From Pohlia nutans (taxonomy: Eukaryota > Streptophyta > Bryopsida > Bryales > Mniaceae), in NCBI GenBank assembly GCA_022496805.1, contig CM040087.1, forward strand, positions 33,256,253 to 33,320,252: a DNA stretch of 64,000 bases, given 5' to 3'. Position 1 is the stretch's first letter, and every line of letters starts with the position of its first letter. This document shows positions 35,479 to 45,231 of this stretch, one piece after another. A program made the position numbers and the translations under genes. The notes beneath the pieces were generated by a model. That model was not told the DNA's origin. It saw only the letters and a list, made by a program, of their open reading frames with translations, and did no database searches.

Positions 35479-36501
35479 AAAAAGAATGTAACCTAGGATG
35501 CCATCGTGTTGTTTGTCAAATCCTTGTATTGTTTACAAACCCTATCTTCATAACCCCTGGTGGTCTTTAATGCATGGAGACAAGATTGCCCCCTATTTTG
35601 TATCCATGTATTAAAGACCATGAATAAAACAATATTGTCAGGTCTTCAAGTTGACTGCCATCCAACCTCAATTCTTTGCCATTTAATCTTTTTACAACAC
35701 CTTTTTACGACACTTTTTCACATAGATTTTCTCAGGATTTTTCACAAATTCAGGCTCTAAAAGGGGTTTAGTTTGTGGAAAATTCTACTAAATCCAGAAG
35801 CTTTTTTTGAGGTTTTTTATCATTTTAAATTCTATACTAAAAAACTTTTTACAAAGAAACTAACTCCAAAAAGTCAAATAGTGTCCTGGACACTAAATCA
35901 CGATTTTAGTGTAGTGAGAGCATGCACACTCTACGCTTGTATCCATCCTCTTACAAAATATTTTGGATGAAATTTTTTGGACAACACCGATTCATGCTCT
36001 CTATAACAACAAATTTGTAAGATACAGTGATGTCACAATAAACCCCTTTAAACCATTTTGCCACTATGAATAGCAAGTTTGACAATCATTAAAAGTTTGA
36101 AGACTTATGTTGGAACACATGGATTGTGCAATAAAGTGATATACAATTTAATTTGTGGATGGGCGGAGGAACAAATTAACGGAAAGAAAGTTTCCTGCAT
36201 TCAGGAGTAAATCTTGAACAAGGGGACACATACTTTAATACTAGTATCGCTATTTTGCAAACTTAATAGAGCAACCCAAGCCTAAATTTTACCAGAAAAG
36301 AAGAGTATGGCTAGACCTCAAGGAGCATACCAACCTCAACTGCTCTTTCCAAGTCAAATTGGGACCTCATTTTTTACCAATACATTTGAGAATACCTGAG
36401 GATGAAAATGGTCTAAGACCCTATTACTACCAGCCAAAATTTCATTTTACAAGATTTAATTGCACTTTAATTAAAAACCACACATTTGAACTACCAATAA
36501 C
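35479..36501. other. Intergenic DNA, no gene seen
   Basis: No coding structure or recognised repeat; AT-rich with no frame that resembles a known protein. Confidence 0.4.
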
Positions 36502-36504
36502 AGT

Positions 36505-37174
36505 AGAGTTATCCTTAAAGTCACCTTGTGTTTGAATAAGATACCATGAATTTTGCATTAATGTACTCTTATTTGTTCACCCCAAATAGTTAAAAGGTAG
36601 CAAAGAGCTTAGTGGTCTCTCATTGTTAGGTGTGTAAGAGCTTGGTGGTCTTCAAACTTATGGAAAACTAGTTTAGCTGTCTTTCTTGACGGCTAAACTA
36701 GTTTCCCTTCAGTTTAGAGACCACCAAGCTCTTACACACCTAATAATGATAGACCACCAAGCTTTTCCAAGCTTTTTAACTATTTGGGGCAGTGCTCTCA
36801 GAACCACTTTATGACATTTAGCTCAGGGTGCTACCTCCCACATAAATGGTAGATACTTTTGCTACATTGTGAATGTACTACTCACGATACCTCTATAACA
36901 TCCGGCAATACCCTTGATATATTAAGGTGATGCCATGGTGATACCATAATGATACCCTTGCTACATATTTATAACATGATGAGCATTCTCGCTACATTTC
37001 AAAAAAAAATTCATTTTCTTTCTTTGTATGTTTAGCAGCCTCATTTTTTGGGTAGAAATCCAACTAATATTAGCGAGTTTTGAGATCACTAATTTGGGGT
37101 GAAGAAATAAGAATACATTAAAGCAAAATTCATGGTATCTTATTCAAACACAAGGTGACTTTAAGGATAACTCT
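36505..37174. mobile_element. Foldback MITE with 3-bp target duplication AGT
   Basis: Ends AGAGTTATCCTTAAAGTCAC and its inverse, flanked by AGT at 36502-36504 and 37175-37177. Compared with the uninterrupted 360-bp copy at 47271-47630, it carries an extra segment of roughly 300 bp (about 36790-37095) in the right arm. The long arms include GACCACCAAGCTCTTACAC. Confidence 0.85.
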
Positions 37175-37304
37175 AGTGTTACAATAAGTTGGAATTGAAA
37201 ATCTTTGATTTGTGTTGTAGGACCTCCTCAAAATTGATAAAAACAAAAAACAAAAAATCATGAGGCACAATTGTTGGGCTTCATCAGTTTTAAAAGTAGT
37301 TTAA

Positions 37305-37876
37305 CCCCTAAAAGTCCAACCATGCATATTTTGCATGATGTACGGATTTGAAGTCCGTTTTCTCATCTATCATGCACTTTTTGCAGCGTGGATTTTTTAT
37401 TGAAACTTTCATGGGAAGTTAGCTTCGTGCATGTGTGATCTGATTAGAAAGGAGATGCTTTGTGAAGTTTTTATGCCTCGTTTCATGTTGTAGTGACTGT
37501 TCCACCCAAAATTTTGAAGATTTTAGTCTAAAAGTGCTCTTGAAATAGTCAAGTACTAAAATTAAACAACCAAAAACTCTCCAAAAACCACTAAACTTAG
37601 AGTATTACATTTCAAACCATCACAACAAATTTCATTATTAGATTGTCAATATCTTATTAGTAATCATACTACAAGAGAGTGTTAAATTTTAAGTTTGAAA
37701 TTTAATATACAAATATTGGTGATAGCAATCGCAAATCTAATCGTATGGATAGAATCTTAAATGCATAATGTACAACTTTTATTTATTCATCAATTTGAAA
37801 ATATCCCCCTTAGTTGGATTTTATAATGCATCTTTGGAAAACTGCCAAATCTGAAAAGGGTGAGAACGTTTAGGGG
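37305..37876. mobile_element. TTAA-flanked MITE, 572 bp
   Basis: TTAA at 37301-37304 and 37877-37880; ends CCCCTAAAAGTCCAACC and GAACGTTTAGGGG. It is the inverted-orientation relative of 24236-24813. Confidence 0.8.
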
Positions 37877-38000
37877 TTAAATAGGTCCTATGTGGATGTT
37901 TTCTTCTTCCAATTTGTTTGTTTCTCAATCAACACTTGTAATTTTCTTCACTGATTCCGACGACATAAAAATTTCTTCTTTCTAAAATGAAAAGGGAAGG

Positions 38001-38084
38001 TGCACCGGCCAGGAATCGAACCCGGGTCTGTACCGTGGCCTGAGACCGTGGCAGGGTACTATTCTACCACTAGACCACCGGTGC
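38001..38084 (-). tRNA. tRNA-Gly (anticodon GCC) with a 13-nt intron-like insertion
   Basis: Read on the minus strand, the acceptor stem GCACCGG/CCGGTGC is perfect. The D arm is GTCTAGTGGTAGAATAG-like, the anticodon stem is GTACC/GGTAC around CTGCCAC, and the T arm CCGGG-TTCGATT-CCTGG has one G-U pair; the discriminator is A. The gene is 84 nt instead of 71 because 13 nt (CGGTCTCAGGCCA) lie between positions 37 and 38, exactly where nuclear tRNA introns sit. The insert contains GGC, which could pair with the GCC anticodon as tRNA introns do. T-runs downstream (CCCTTTTCATTTT) provide a polymerase III terminator. It may instead be a pseudogene with a CCACGG-mediated duplication. Confidence 0.8.
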
Positions 38085-38147
38085 TGACGTGGCATGGGTT
38101 ATGATCGGCCCAGTACCCATAAGAAATACGCCCTCGGGGGAGAGGAT

Positions 38148-38219
38148 CGCAGCTGCCGGGGATCGAACCCGGGTCACCCGCGTGACAGGCGGGAATACTT
38201 ACCACTATACTGTGACAGT
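38148..38219 (-). pseudogene. tRNA-Asp (anticodon GTC), 5' part separated by an insertion
   Basis: Most of a plant tRNA-Asp is present on the minus strand: D arm AGTATAGTGGTAAGTA, perfect anticodon stem CCCGC/GCGGG with loop CTGTCAC, and perfect T arm CCGGG-TTCGATC-CCCGG. The 5' acceptor strand here (ACTGTCA) pairs poorly with the 3' strand CAGCTGC. The true 5' acceptor, GTCGTTG, lies 2.4 kb away at 40646-40652 and pairs with the 3' strand at six of seven positions, counting wobbles. The gene was therefore split between positions 8 and 24 and is probably inactive. Confidence 0.8.
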
Positions 38220-38590
38220 GCCTGTCCGGCTTAGAAAAAAAGAGTGAACAATGGGCCCGAAGGGCCCGGGAAACTCCCCTAGGGGGACCACCAGCACTGA
38301 GAGGCCGGGAAGACCACGGGATGGTCAGAACAAAGCTAAACAAATTCAGCCAAGGAGAGGGAAAAAACCCTAACAAAGAGGCAGGACTAACCAACCTCAG
38401 GCAAAATGAAAGGGAATAAAACCCCAACTCAAGAGGTGGGACTAACCAACCTCGAACAGAGACTAAGAAGAGGCACCTTCCTATCACTGTGGTCACTAAA
38501 GGCTAGCGGCCTAAGAATACAAATCCTCAGGTAGCCCAAGGACGTCAGAATTCGCATAAATCGGAATCGAAGGAGGAGTGAGCTCCTCAT

Positions 38591-38977
38591 CTAAGTTACT
38601 TCGCGTTCGATGTCCTCGAACATCTGCAGAACAATTGCCTGGGCGAGTCGTTCAGCTTCGTCCGGTGCCCTCGCGGCCAGCGGTGTCAACGCCAGGGCCC
38701 AAGCTCCAGGAGACGGAGGGCGAAAGTCTTCACTCGGGGGGTTCGAATCCGATCTCGCTGCTCCCTGAGAACTCGTGTCAGGGTCTGGAGCCCTCTGGAC
38801 TCGAGTCGATGTGTATCTTCTCGCAAAATCCCGAGGAAGGTAGTCATGTATGGAATACTTTTTGCCCGTTTGGCGGTTTGCGATTTGAGGGGCCGACAAA
38901 CGTGATTTGGAGACGCAGGATTTGGGTTTTACGGGTTTAGGGTTCGAAATCGCGGACCGCTGTTTTCCGTGGCCCAA
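38591..38977 (-). CDS. Unrecognised frame inside the tRNA-Asp insertion
   Basis: A 128-codon frame begins MGHGKQRSAISNPKPVKPKS and ends LQMFEDIEREVT. It contains TGKKYSIHDYLPRDFARRY, followed by a Pro/Ser/Ala-rich middle. Composition is GC-balanced, unlike surrounding DNA. The tail, DEAERLAQAIVLQMFEDIER, could be an amphipathic helix. I do not recognise the family; it may be an exon of a captured gene. Confidence 0.3.
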   Translation of the reverse strand: MGHGKQRSAISNPKPVKPKSCVSKSRLSAPQIANRQTGKKYSIHDYLPRDFARRYTSTRVQRAPDPDTSSQGAARSDSNPPSEDFRPPSPGAWALALTPLAARAPDEAERLAQAIVLQMFEDIEREVT

Positions 38978-39337
38978 AGCCCTTGGTGGACCGTTTGCAC
39001 GCCCGTTTCGAGCAGCGGTTTACGGTTTATAGCGTTTCGGGCAGCGGTTGAGCAGTCGGAAGGACACGACCCGGGGACGGGTGCCTGCATTCATACGTTG
39101 TTCCACAGCGTTCAGCCTCCGTAACGCTATTTGAATGTCTCAGACTCCAAGTACCGACACAGCCCTACAACTCAAACGCGCTCGCAAAACCCCGGTACTC
39201 CAATTCAACTTCAATTCTCTTAATCACCTGAGCTCTCAATTGAGCTGCAATTTAAATTCCATCTCTGCAATGGGATCATCATAAGCCTTTGCTACAATGA
39301 GTATGGAAGCAACCTAAGCGCCACAACTTATTTGCAG

Positions 39338-40086
39338 GTTGATTCCGAGATGCCCACATGGCCGGAGAATCCCCAGCCAACAAGTCTATTTCAGGTACAG
39401 TGAACATTAATTTCCTATCTTTCCTTGTGGTGCATGATCTCTCTGATCATATCTTAATATTTTCTTGGACCCTGATGATCACCCTTCCTTACTGTTTCTG
39501 ATGACCGTGTACGTAATTTGGTGTGGCAGTCTGTATTTCAGAAGTTAGTATCCATGCATCAGGTAGCTGGCCATGTGCTAGCAGGGAAGGAAAGGGTGAC
39601 CCAGCTTTTCCTTATACGTCTCCGTATAAGAAAAAGATTTGTTAAAGATTTGAGTACAAACCCGGAGCTCTGGGGTTTGATTGAAGAGGATCCAGGTAGC
39701 TTGGGTCCTCTTGGCTTGCAGCAGTATATATTCGACATGCAATTTCTGACCCTGGTTGCAAGGAACATGGGGTTTTTATCGAGGACTGTGTTTCAAGTCA
39801 TCTCACAGGAGTAAGAGCGAATGAAGGAAGCATACATGATCGGTGGAGCTGATCTTGACAGGTCTGTGAACATTATCATTTTAAAAGACCAACTGAAGTA
39901 ATAATAGAGTTATCCTCGTTTCTTTATTTTTATTTTGGTTGCAGTATTCTTTTATTGTGCTAATTCTTCGATCATGAATGTGGTTTACAATGCAGGGATC
40001 TGCCGGATCCAGAATGGCTACAGGCTACACTTCGCGAGACTTTCAGCAAATTGACTTTCAGCACATTGATGAGCGACTTTCTATGA
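39338..40086 (+). pseudogene. EXO84-like exocyst subunit fragment, with an in-frame stop
   Basis: Exons 39338-39394, 39530-39861 and from 39996 join in phase with GT-AG sites. They encode a segment like the C-terminal part of plant EXO84, a subunit of the exocyst tethering complex: GHVLAGKERVTQLFLIRLRI, NPELWGLIEEDPGSLGPLGL, QQYIFDMQFLTLVARNMGFL and LPDPEWLQATLRETFSK. The frame is interrupted by TAA at 39812-39814 (SQE-stop-ERMKEAYMIGG) and ends with TGA at 40084-40086. No upstream coding part is present, so it is a truncated DNA-level copy: the introns are kept, which excludes retrocopying. Confidence 0.75.
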
Positions 40087-40371
40087 AGCGGCTTCATAGC
40101 CGACCCGTGCAGCAAACTCATGGAGAGGACGATCAATCACTACACGAAGGAGATCGACCGGCTCCAGAAATTCCACGACGACGAGGAGAAGTCGCTCCTG
40201 GATCGGATCGAGAGCATGGACGCCGGAACGGAGAAGAAGATCCTCTCCGTGCACCAGCAACTGAGCCTGACCCAGCGCTTGGACAAGAACGACAAGCTTC
40301 AAGTGGCGTGCGACAAAATGGAAGTCGCGGTGAAGAGAGCCACAAACGCCCTGGAAGCCGGCAGCGTCCAC
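40087..40371 (+). pseudogene. Coiled-coil-like exon fragment of unknown gene
   Basis: Just after the EXO84-like stop codon a GC-rich frame encodes TINHYTKEIDRLQKFHDDEE, KSLLDRIESMDAGTEKKIL and QRLDKNDKLQVACDKMEVAV. The high charge and heptad-like spacing suggest a coiled coil. I do not recognise the source gene. It could belong to the same captured transcript as the EXO84-like part, or be a second capture. Confidence 0.35.
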
Positions 40372-40628
40372 GGTCGGGAAAACCGCTGTTCCAGGGCGGG
40401 TACGGGTGCATTCCCCTCGGGCAGTCCTCGAAACCCTAAAATATGGCTTGCCCGACGCAAACGTGCAGGGGCAAACGGTACACCAGCGGGCGCCCGCGAA
40501 CAGCGATTTCGAGGGTTAAAAAGATGGACGCTACACCCAAAAAACCCAAAAATCGAACGGCTGAATGTCACCACGCGGTATTTCCGGACCGTAAATGCTG
40601 GGCGTGCAAATAGTATTCCATAGTCATG

Positions 40629-40652
40629 TACTTACCACTATACTACAACGAC
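40629..40652 (-). pseudogene. Detached 5' end of the tRNA-Asp gene
   Basis: On the minus strand this reads GTCGTTGTAGTATAGTGG followed by TAAGTA: the correct acceptor strand and D-arm start of tRNA-Asp. Then it diverges. Together with 38148-38211 it accounts for a whole tRNA-Asp gene with 16 bp duplicated. Confidence 0.8.
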
Positions 40653-41745
40653 AGACCCGCGGTCATAGGGCCCCGATGTTACATTAGACCCCATCACCGT
40701 CGATCTTAGATGCTGATCAGAAACTTTAAATACCGTCTGTTTCGAACGAACCATCTCTGTTTCAAACGAACCAAAAATTACCAGACTATTCCCAGCAATG
40801 GTTCTACAAGTAGCATCCAACTACCAAACAGCCTCACTACTTTGTTCTTCCAAGTCGGACAATTTCACACATCTTCAGACTTTTCAAATCTGGAAGTGAA
40901 CAGGGACATTCACACTCCTCTTTGCTACGAGTAAGGATTAGTTCAAATGGTGGCGTAATTATGAGTCCCATTTGAACTCATCCCATCCATGTATGTATAC
41001 AAAGCATCAGACCATGAAGGATATAGTAGCTTTACAGATTCACTGTTGACATAATTATCGACTAATAATCAATATCAACGTAGCAGCTGAACTATCTAAG
41101 GAATTGAGAGGAAAATATGAAGAACCATACCGCATTACAAGAAGAAAATGGATTATGTCCGCAACAAATACATATAGAGTATTCAGGGCTTCCAAAATTT
41201 GAATTTACTCAGAATAATGACAAGTAAGAGCAACACCCAAAGACTTCACAATGATATCCTCAAAACTAGTCACACTTCATGCCAAAACTAATCGTCCGTT
41301 GATCCTTCCTAGTATGAACTCTGCACAAAAAAGCCCATGTAGAGAAGACCATTCCACCTGCAAACATAAAAAACAAAAAAAAACAAAAATTTCAGGTCAA
41401 GAGGTTCCCTTGTGAGAAGTAATAGAAACAGTACAAGTAACATCCATAGACGCTACTATTAAGTATGTCAAGAAAGAAGAGAAACAATTGGTACAAATCT
41501 CAGTCGAAGAGTGCCCACAATCTCTTAAATAATAGGAACTACTTGGAACCGATTTAAAGAGCCCATCCAGTCTGTCTCTGGTCAAGTGCCGCTCAAGTCT
41601 CTCTCTCAAGTCTCACTAATCTCTTTTAGTCACTTACATGGAGGGTCCATTATATATATGAATCGATAATATTTAATGCCCTATATTCAGTGAGTACAGA
41701 GCCAATCTGATGTTGCCACACACTTTGAAAAAAAACGTAGAGGTG
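40653..41745. other. Intergenic DNA, no gene called
   Basis: More base-balanced than the far intergenic DNA but with no recognisable protein. A possible terminal exon on the minus strand near 41294-41358 could not be assigned to a frame. Confidence 0.35.
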
Positions 41746-41862
41746 CATTAGTAGAAAAGGTGGTAGTGTGAAGGAAGATGCCCAAGCAAGTAGTGCCCAA
41801 TTTCACACATGCGTAGTGATTTTGTCTGGGCTCCCCGGGGAGCTCCACCTTTTCTACTAGTG
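41746..41862. mobile_element. CACTA-type MITE, 117 bp, with GTG target duplication
   Basis: Ends CATTAGTAGAAAAGGTGG and CCACCTTTTCTACTAGTG; flanked by GTG at 41743-41745 and 41863-41865. Three-base duplications and CACTA ends identify the class. Confidence 0.8.
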
Positions 41863-41865
41863 GTG

Positions 41866-42690
41866 ATTATATGTTGATAATTGGCATGAGAGTGCAGATT
41901 GAGCCAGATTTATTGCATTCTAGATCGTCCATTCCATTATAAAGATTGTTTTTCTTGTGCTTTAATTAATGTAGCGTACGCATGCAATCTTCTAAACCTA
42001 GTAGAGAAGGAAGCCCTTCAGTCGATCTGACACCTTCAGAGTCGGTAGAAACAACCACAAACTGCAATTCTTTGAAAGAAATTTAAATTGATCTCCACAG
42101 GCAGACTGCATACATCCCAACCGAGGAACCAACTGACCAGCATACATTTGCTCCGAATCAACTCACTATTCAGTGATTTACTGATAAACCATAGGCTACC
42201 AAAAATCCAGCTATCCTCAAACTACAAACTCAGTCACTCTGCAGAAATGTTATTAAAACTATCTGCCATGTGGAGCGAGCTGTCAACATGTACGTACTGA
42301 GCAAGCTCACACACAATCAATCATAGTCTTAGTTACATCCTCCGAGAACTAAACTTGTGAATGCAGGCAAATAAATTCTTGCACTACTAGCGACCAGAGG
42401 CTAGCTGCAGAAATCACATACAGCTTGTCTAGCTAGCTTGTTCCATTCATCATGATAATACACCCATCCAGCTCGATCAAATCTCATAGTCCACGTCCCT
42501 GTCCGAGTCATGGCCCCATGAAAATCCTGCATAATAGTCGTAACCACGTTAGAATCAGCTCACGATCCCACCGAATACAAAACTGAGCTACATTTGCAAA
42601 AATCAAGTTATACAACCAATGGTCTCTCTCATGACATGCCTGAAAGTAGAGATCTCACTTTGGGCTCATGAATTTCTACACACAGAGCTA
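41866..42690. other. Intergenic DNA 3' of the proline-rich protein gene
   Basis: No gene is called. A minus-strand GFSWGHDSDRDVDYEI-stop peptide at 42484-42534 follows an acceptor-like TTATGCAG, but no partner exon was found. Confidence 0.35.
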
Positions 42691-42696
42691 AAACTA

Positions 42697-43185
42697 CCAT
42701 GGCATCCAACACTCTGCTATAATAAAAATGGTTATATGAGCATTGAATCAAAGGAAAATGAAGAAACTCTCATCAACGTAAACGAATGAAAGAGATGCTG
42801 AACTACACCACATGGACGCAGACAGGAAATGCTACACTACTAAACTCCATCATAGCATCCAGCACTCTGCTATAAAATTTTACATGAGCATTGAATCAAA
42901 GAATGAAGTAGAAGATGAAGAAACTCTGATCAACATGAATGAACGAATTGAGAAATCAATCGAAGCTCAAGGAACGTACGTACTACACCACATGATCGAA
43001 CGCAGACAGCAAATGCTACACTACTAAACTCCATCATAGCATCCAACACTCTGCTATTGATAATAAAAATGTTGTATGAGCATTGAATCAAAGAACGAAT
43101 TGGAAGATGAACATAAATGAATGAAAGAGATGCTCAACTACACCACATGCGCGCAGACAGGAATTGAATGCTACACTACATGAAT
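42697..43185. repeat. Imperfect tandem repeat, three units of about 150-185 bp
   Basis: Units start near 42697, 42850 and 43034. Each begins CATAGCATCCAACACTCTGC, continues through GAGCATTGAATCAAAG and ends CTACACTACTAAACTCCAT-like. They lie directly 3' of the proline-rich protein stop codon, so they may be transcribed as its 3' untranslated region. Confidence 0.8.
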
Positions 43186-43207
43186 TGCTGTACCTCAGTG
43201 TGCGGTC

Positions 43208-43675
43208 CTAGTATCCACCGGCAGGCGGAGACTTCCAGACAGGGGACGGGGAGTAAGGCGGAGAGTAGACAGGCGACGGGGAGTAAGTGGGCGAGTAAGG
43301 CGGCGACTCGTAAACAGGCGAGGGGGGAGCAACGTAGGGAGGCGACTCGTAGACAGGCGATGCAGGAGGAGGAGGGCAGCTCGGCAACGTGAAGGTAGGC
43401 AACGTGGGCTTCGGCAACGACGGCTTGGGAGGCAAGCTCGGCAACTTGGGCTTGGGCGGCAAGCTCGGCAATGTGGGCTTGGGCGGCAAGCTGGGCAATT
43501 TGGGCTTGGGCGGCAAGCTCGGCAGCTTGGGCAGCGCCTTATGCTTGCCCTTGAACTTGGCCTCCTGGAAGACGCCGGCGTCCTCGCCCAGCAGCAGCCT
43601 CGCCGACTCCGCCAGTTGCAGGAAACTGCAGCTGACCACAAGCACCATCACCAGCAACACCGAAACTCTCGCCAT
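43208..43675 (-). CDS. Small proline-rich secreted (cell wall type) protein
   Basis: Frame of 155 residues. The start at 43675 is chosen because MARVSVLLVMVLVVSCSFLQ is a typical signal peptide (basic n-region, Val/Leu core, cleavage near AESA); the frame is open further upstream to 43885, which is leader. The mature part starts RLLLGEDAGVFQEAKFKGKH. Then come four tandem nine-residue units of the LPSLPPKP[K/T/S] type, a CPPPP segment, and extensin-like motifs SPVYESPPY, YSPSPVY and SPSPVWKSPP. This composition fits a structural wall protein whose prolines may be hydroxylated. The nine-residue units are 27-bp DNA repeats. Function beyond that is inference. Confidence 0.78.
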   Translation of the reverse strand: MARVSVLLVMVLVVSCSFLQLAESARLLLGEDAGVFQEAKFKGKHKALPKLPSLPPKPKLPSLPPKPTLPSLPPKPKLPSLPPKPSLPKPTLPTFTLPSCPPPPASPVYESPPYVAPPSPVYESPPYSPTYSPSPVYSPPYSPSPVWKSPPAGGY

Positions 43676-43744
43676 CTTTCGATCAGATCGATGATCGATA
43701 ACTACTGCGGGATGGAGTGTGAGGAGTGGAGCCAGTGGACAGGG

Positions 43745-43753
43745 CTCATATAG
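43745..43753 (-). promoter_or_regulatory. TATA box of the proline-rich protein gene
   Basis: TATATGAGC on the minus strand lies about 70 bp before the start codon at 43675, a usual TATA-to-ATG distance for a short leader. Confidence 0.5.
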
Positions 43754-44998
43754 AACCTCCGAGGCTAGGGACCCACTCCATACCTGTACCAGTACTACGC
43801 TGTGTGTGTGTGTGTGTTTACATTGGAATGCAATCGACAAGACACAAAAAAAGTTGTAAGTACTGCAGCTGGACTTGACTGTCATCTTCCTCGCTCCTCA
43901 TGTGGTGTCCTGCAGACCGCATTTGTGATAGCCCATGTTCTCATGCAGCTCTTTGTTTTGTTTCTTTCACCATCGGTTTGCGTGCCTTTGATCGAGACGC
44001 ATGCACACTAACCCCCCGGCCTCTCTTTCAATGTAATTTCCCAGCCCCACCGGGTTCCCAGCTAATCTCAATTCTCCCACTAATAAAATGCTCAACACAA
44101 GTCATCCTGCTTAAACAGCTGAGGAAAATGTGAAACTAGAACGGAGATGCATCGCCGTGAAACCCTGTTGTAACAAAGCCAACGTTAATGGTTTCAACTT
44201 CTCGCTTGATTTGCCGTCATGTACGTAAACAGTATTTAAGAACCCTAATATAATCTAGCTCATCGAGAAATTTCATTGCAACGTACGTTACGTTCAGTGT
44301 TCTACTGTTCTTAGAATGAGCGTTGATTTTCCTGGGATAATAATATTGATGGACATGTTCCGGCGTGGACGACACTAGATCTGAGATTCCAGAGGAGCTA
44401 GCGTCTGCCATTTTTAATGAATGAATCGATTTCGTCTGTCACAAGCTTTGAGAATGAATATATAATTGTATGCATGGCCAGGTTCTGAAATTAGTAGTAG
44501 AATATAAACAAAGTTGATGGTCCTGAAGTCGTCCTAGCTAGCTTCCAAATGATTATTAACGGCAGATCATATGATTTCCTCATCATCAGCAGTATAATGT
44601 ACGTACTACTAAACCAGTTGAATGAATGGCTGAAATGCACCTAACTGATCGATCGAGCGCAGTGAGTCAGTGTAAATGAAGGTTACAGGATCGACGGCTT
44701 GCACGAGCAGGGGGTGCGAATAATTGGCGGGGTTGCAGGAGGAAAGTATGATGCCGGGGGCAGACTGATTGGAGACATGAATTGGTGGGGCGAGGAATTG
44801 CTTGCCAGAGCACCGAAGTGCGCATTCAATGTGCACTCTGACACCGACTTGAGCAAACCGGCCGGTGTCCAAACGGAATGTCCACGTCACATTTTGAAGG
44901 GTCCACGGACCCTGAGCCAATCACAAGATGACATGTGGCACTTGTTGATTACGGGGTCTTTTATTCGAGACATATGAGTTAATAAAAAAGAAGTACTT
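43754..44998. other. Upstream flank of the proline-rich gene; one unassigned frame
   Basis: Contains a (TG)n run at 43799-43816 and a 103-codon minus-strand frame at 44609-44920 (with TLQNVTWTFRLDTGRFAQVG, IECALRCSGKQFLAP) in locally GC-balanced DNA. The latter might be a small gene or exon, but no family is recognised and no flanking exons were found. Confidence 0.35.
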
Positions 44999-45002
44999 TT
45001 AA

Positions 45003-45231
45003 CCCTTAAACGTCACATGGGGATAGTATAATTATACGTTGTTGTATAATTGAGATTTGCTACCAACAAGAAACTCTAAATTGAGATCTGAATAGCAAAG
45101 TAGAACCACATTGATCTAAATTCCACATTCTTTTTTGAACTCAAATTCATTACTTCTGTGAATCCATTTCAAAAATAAACAAAATACACCATATTTTACT
45201 GGTCACAAAGGCACGTTTGGACGTTTAGAAG
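45003..45231. mobile_element. TTAA-type MITE, about 229 bp
   Basis: TTAA at 44999-45002, start CCCTTAAACGTCACATGGGG; the right end GGACGTTTAGAAG is decayed. Inverted relative of 8704-8928. Confidence 0.65.

Larger units (their letters stand above)
38212..40628. mobile_element. 2.4-kb insertion in the tRNA-Asp gene, flanked by a perfect 16-bp direct repeat
   Basis: The 16-bp sequence TACTTACCACTATACT occurs at 38196-38211 and again at 40629-40644. Sequence on either side diverges at once, as expected for a target-site duplication. The insert carries an unrecognised minus-strand frame (38591-38977), an EXO84-like gene fragment with introns (39338-40086) and a coiled-coil-like frame (40087-40371). 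GC-rich stretches containing CGAAATCGC-type motifs near 38950 and, inverted, near 40505 resemble each other weakly. No transposase, reverse transcriptase or poly(A) tail was recognised, so the mechanism is open. Confidence 0.65.

Noticed and set aside
41294..41358. Possible terminal exon on the minus strand after a TTTGCAG acceptor
   Set aside because: All three frames remain open for a short distance and none resembles a known protein end; a single short stretch is not enough.
42484..42534. Possible terminal exon (GFSWGHDSDRDVDYEI) on the minus strand
   Set aside because: It has an acceptor-like site and a stop, but no upstream exon in phase could be found before the proline-rich gene.
44609..44920. 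103-codon minus-strand frame as a gene
   Set aside because: It is GC-balanced and intriguing, but shows no family, no signal peptide and no neighbouring exons; kept only as a remark.
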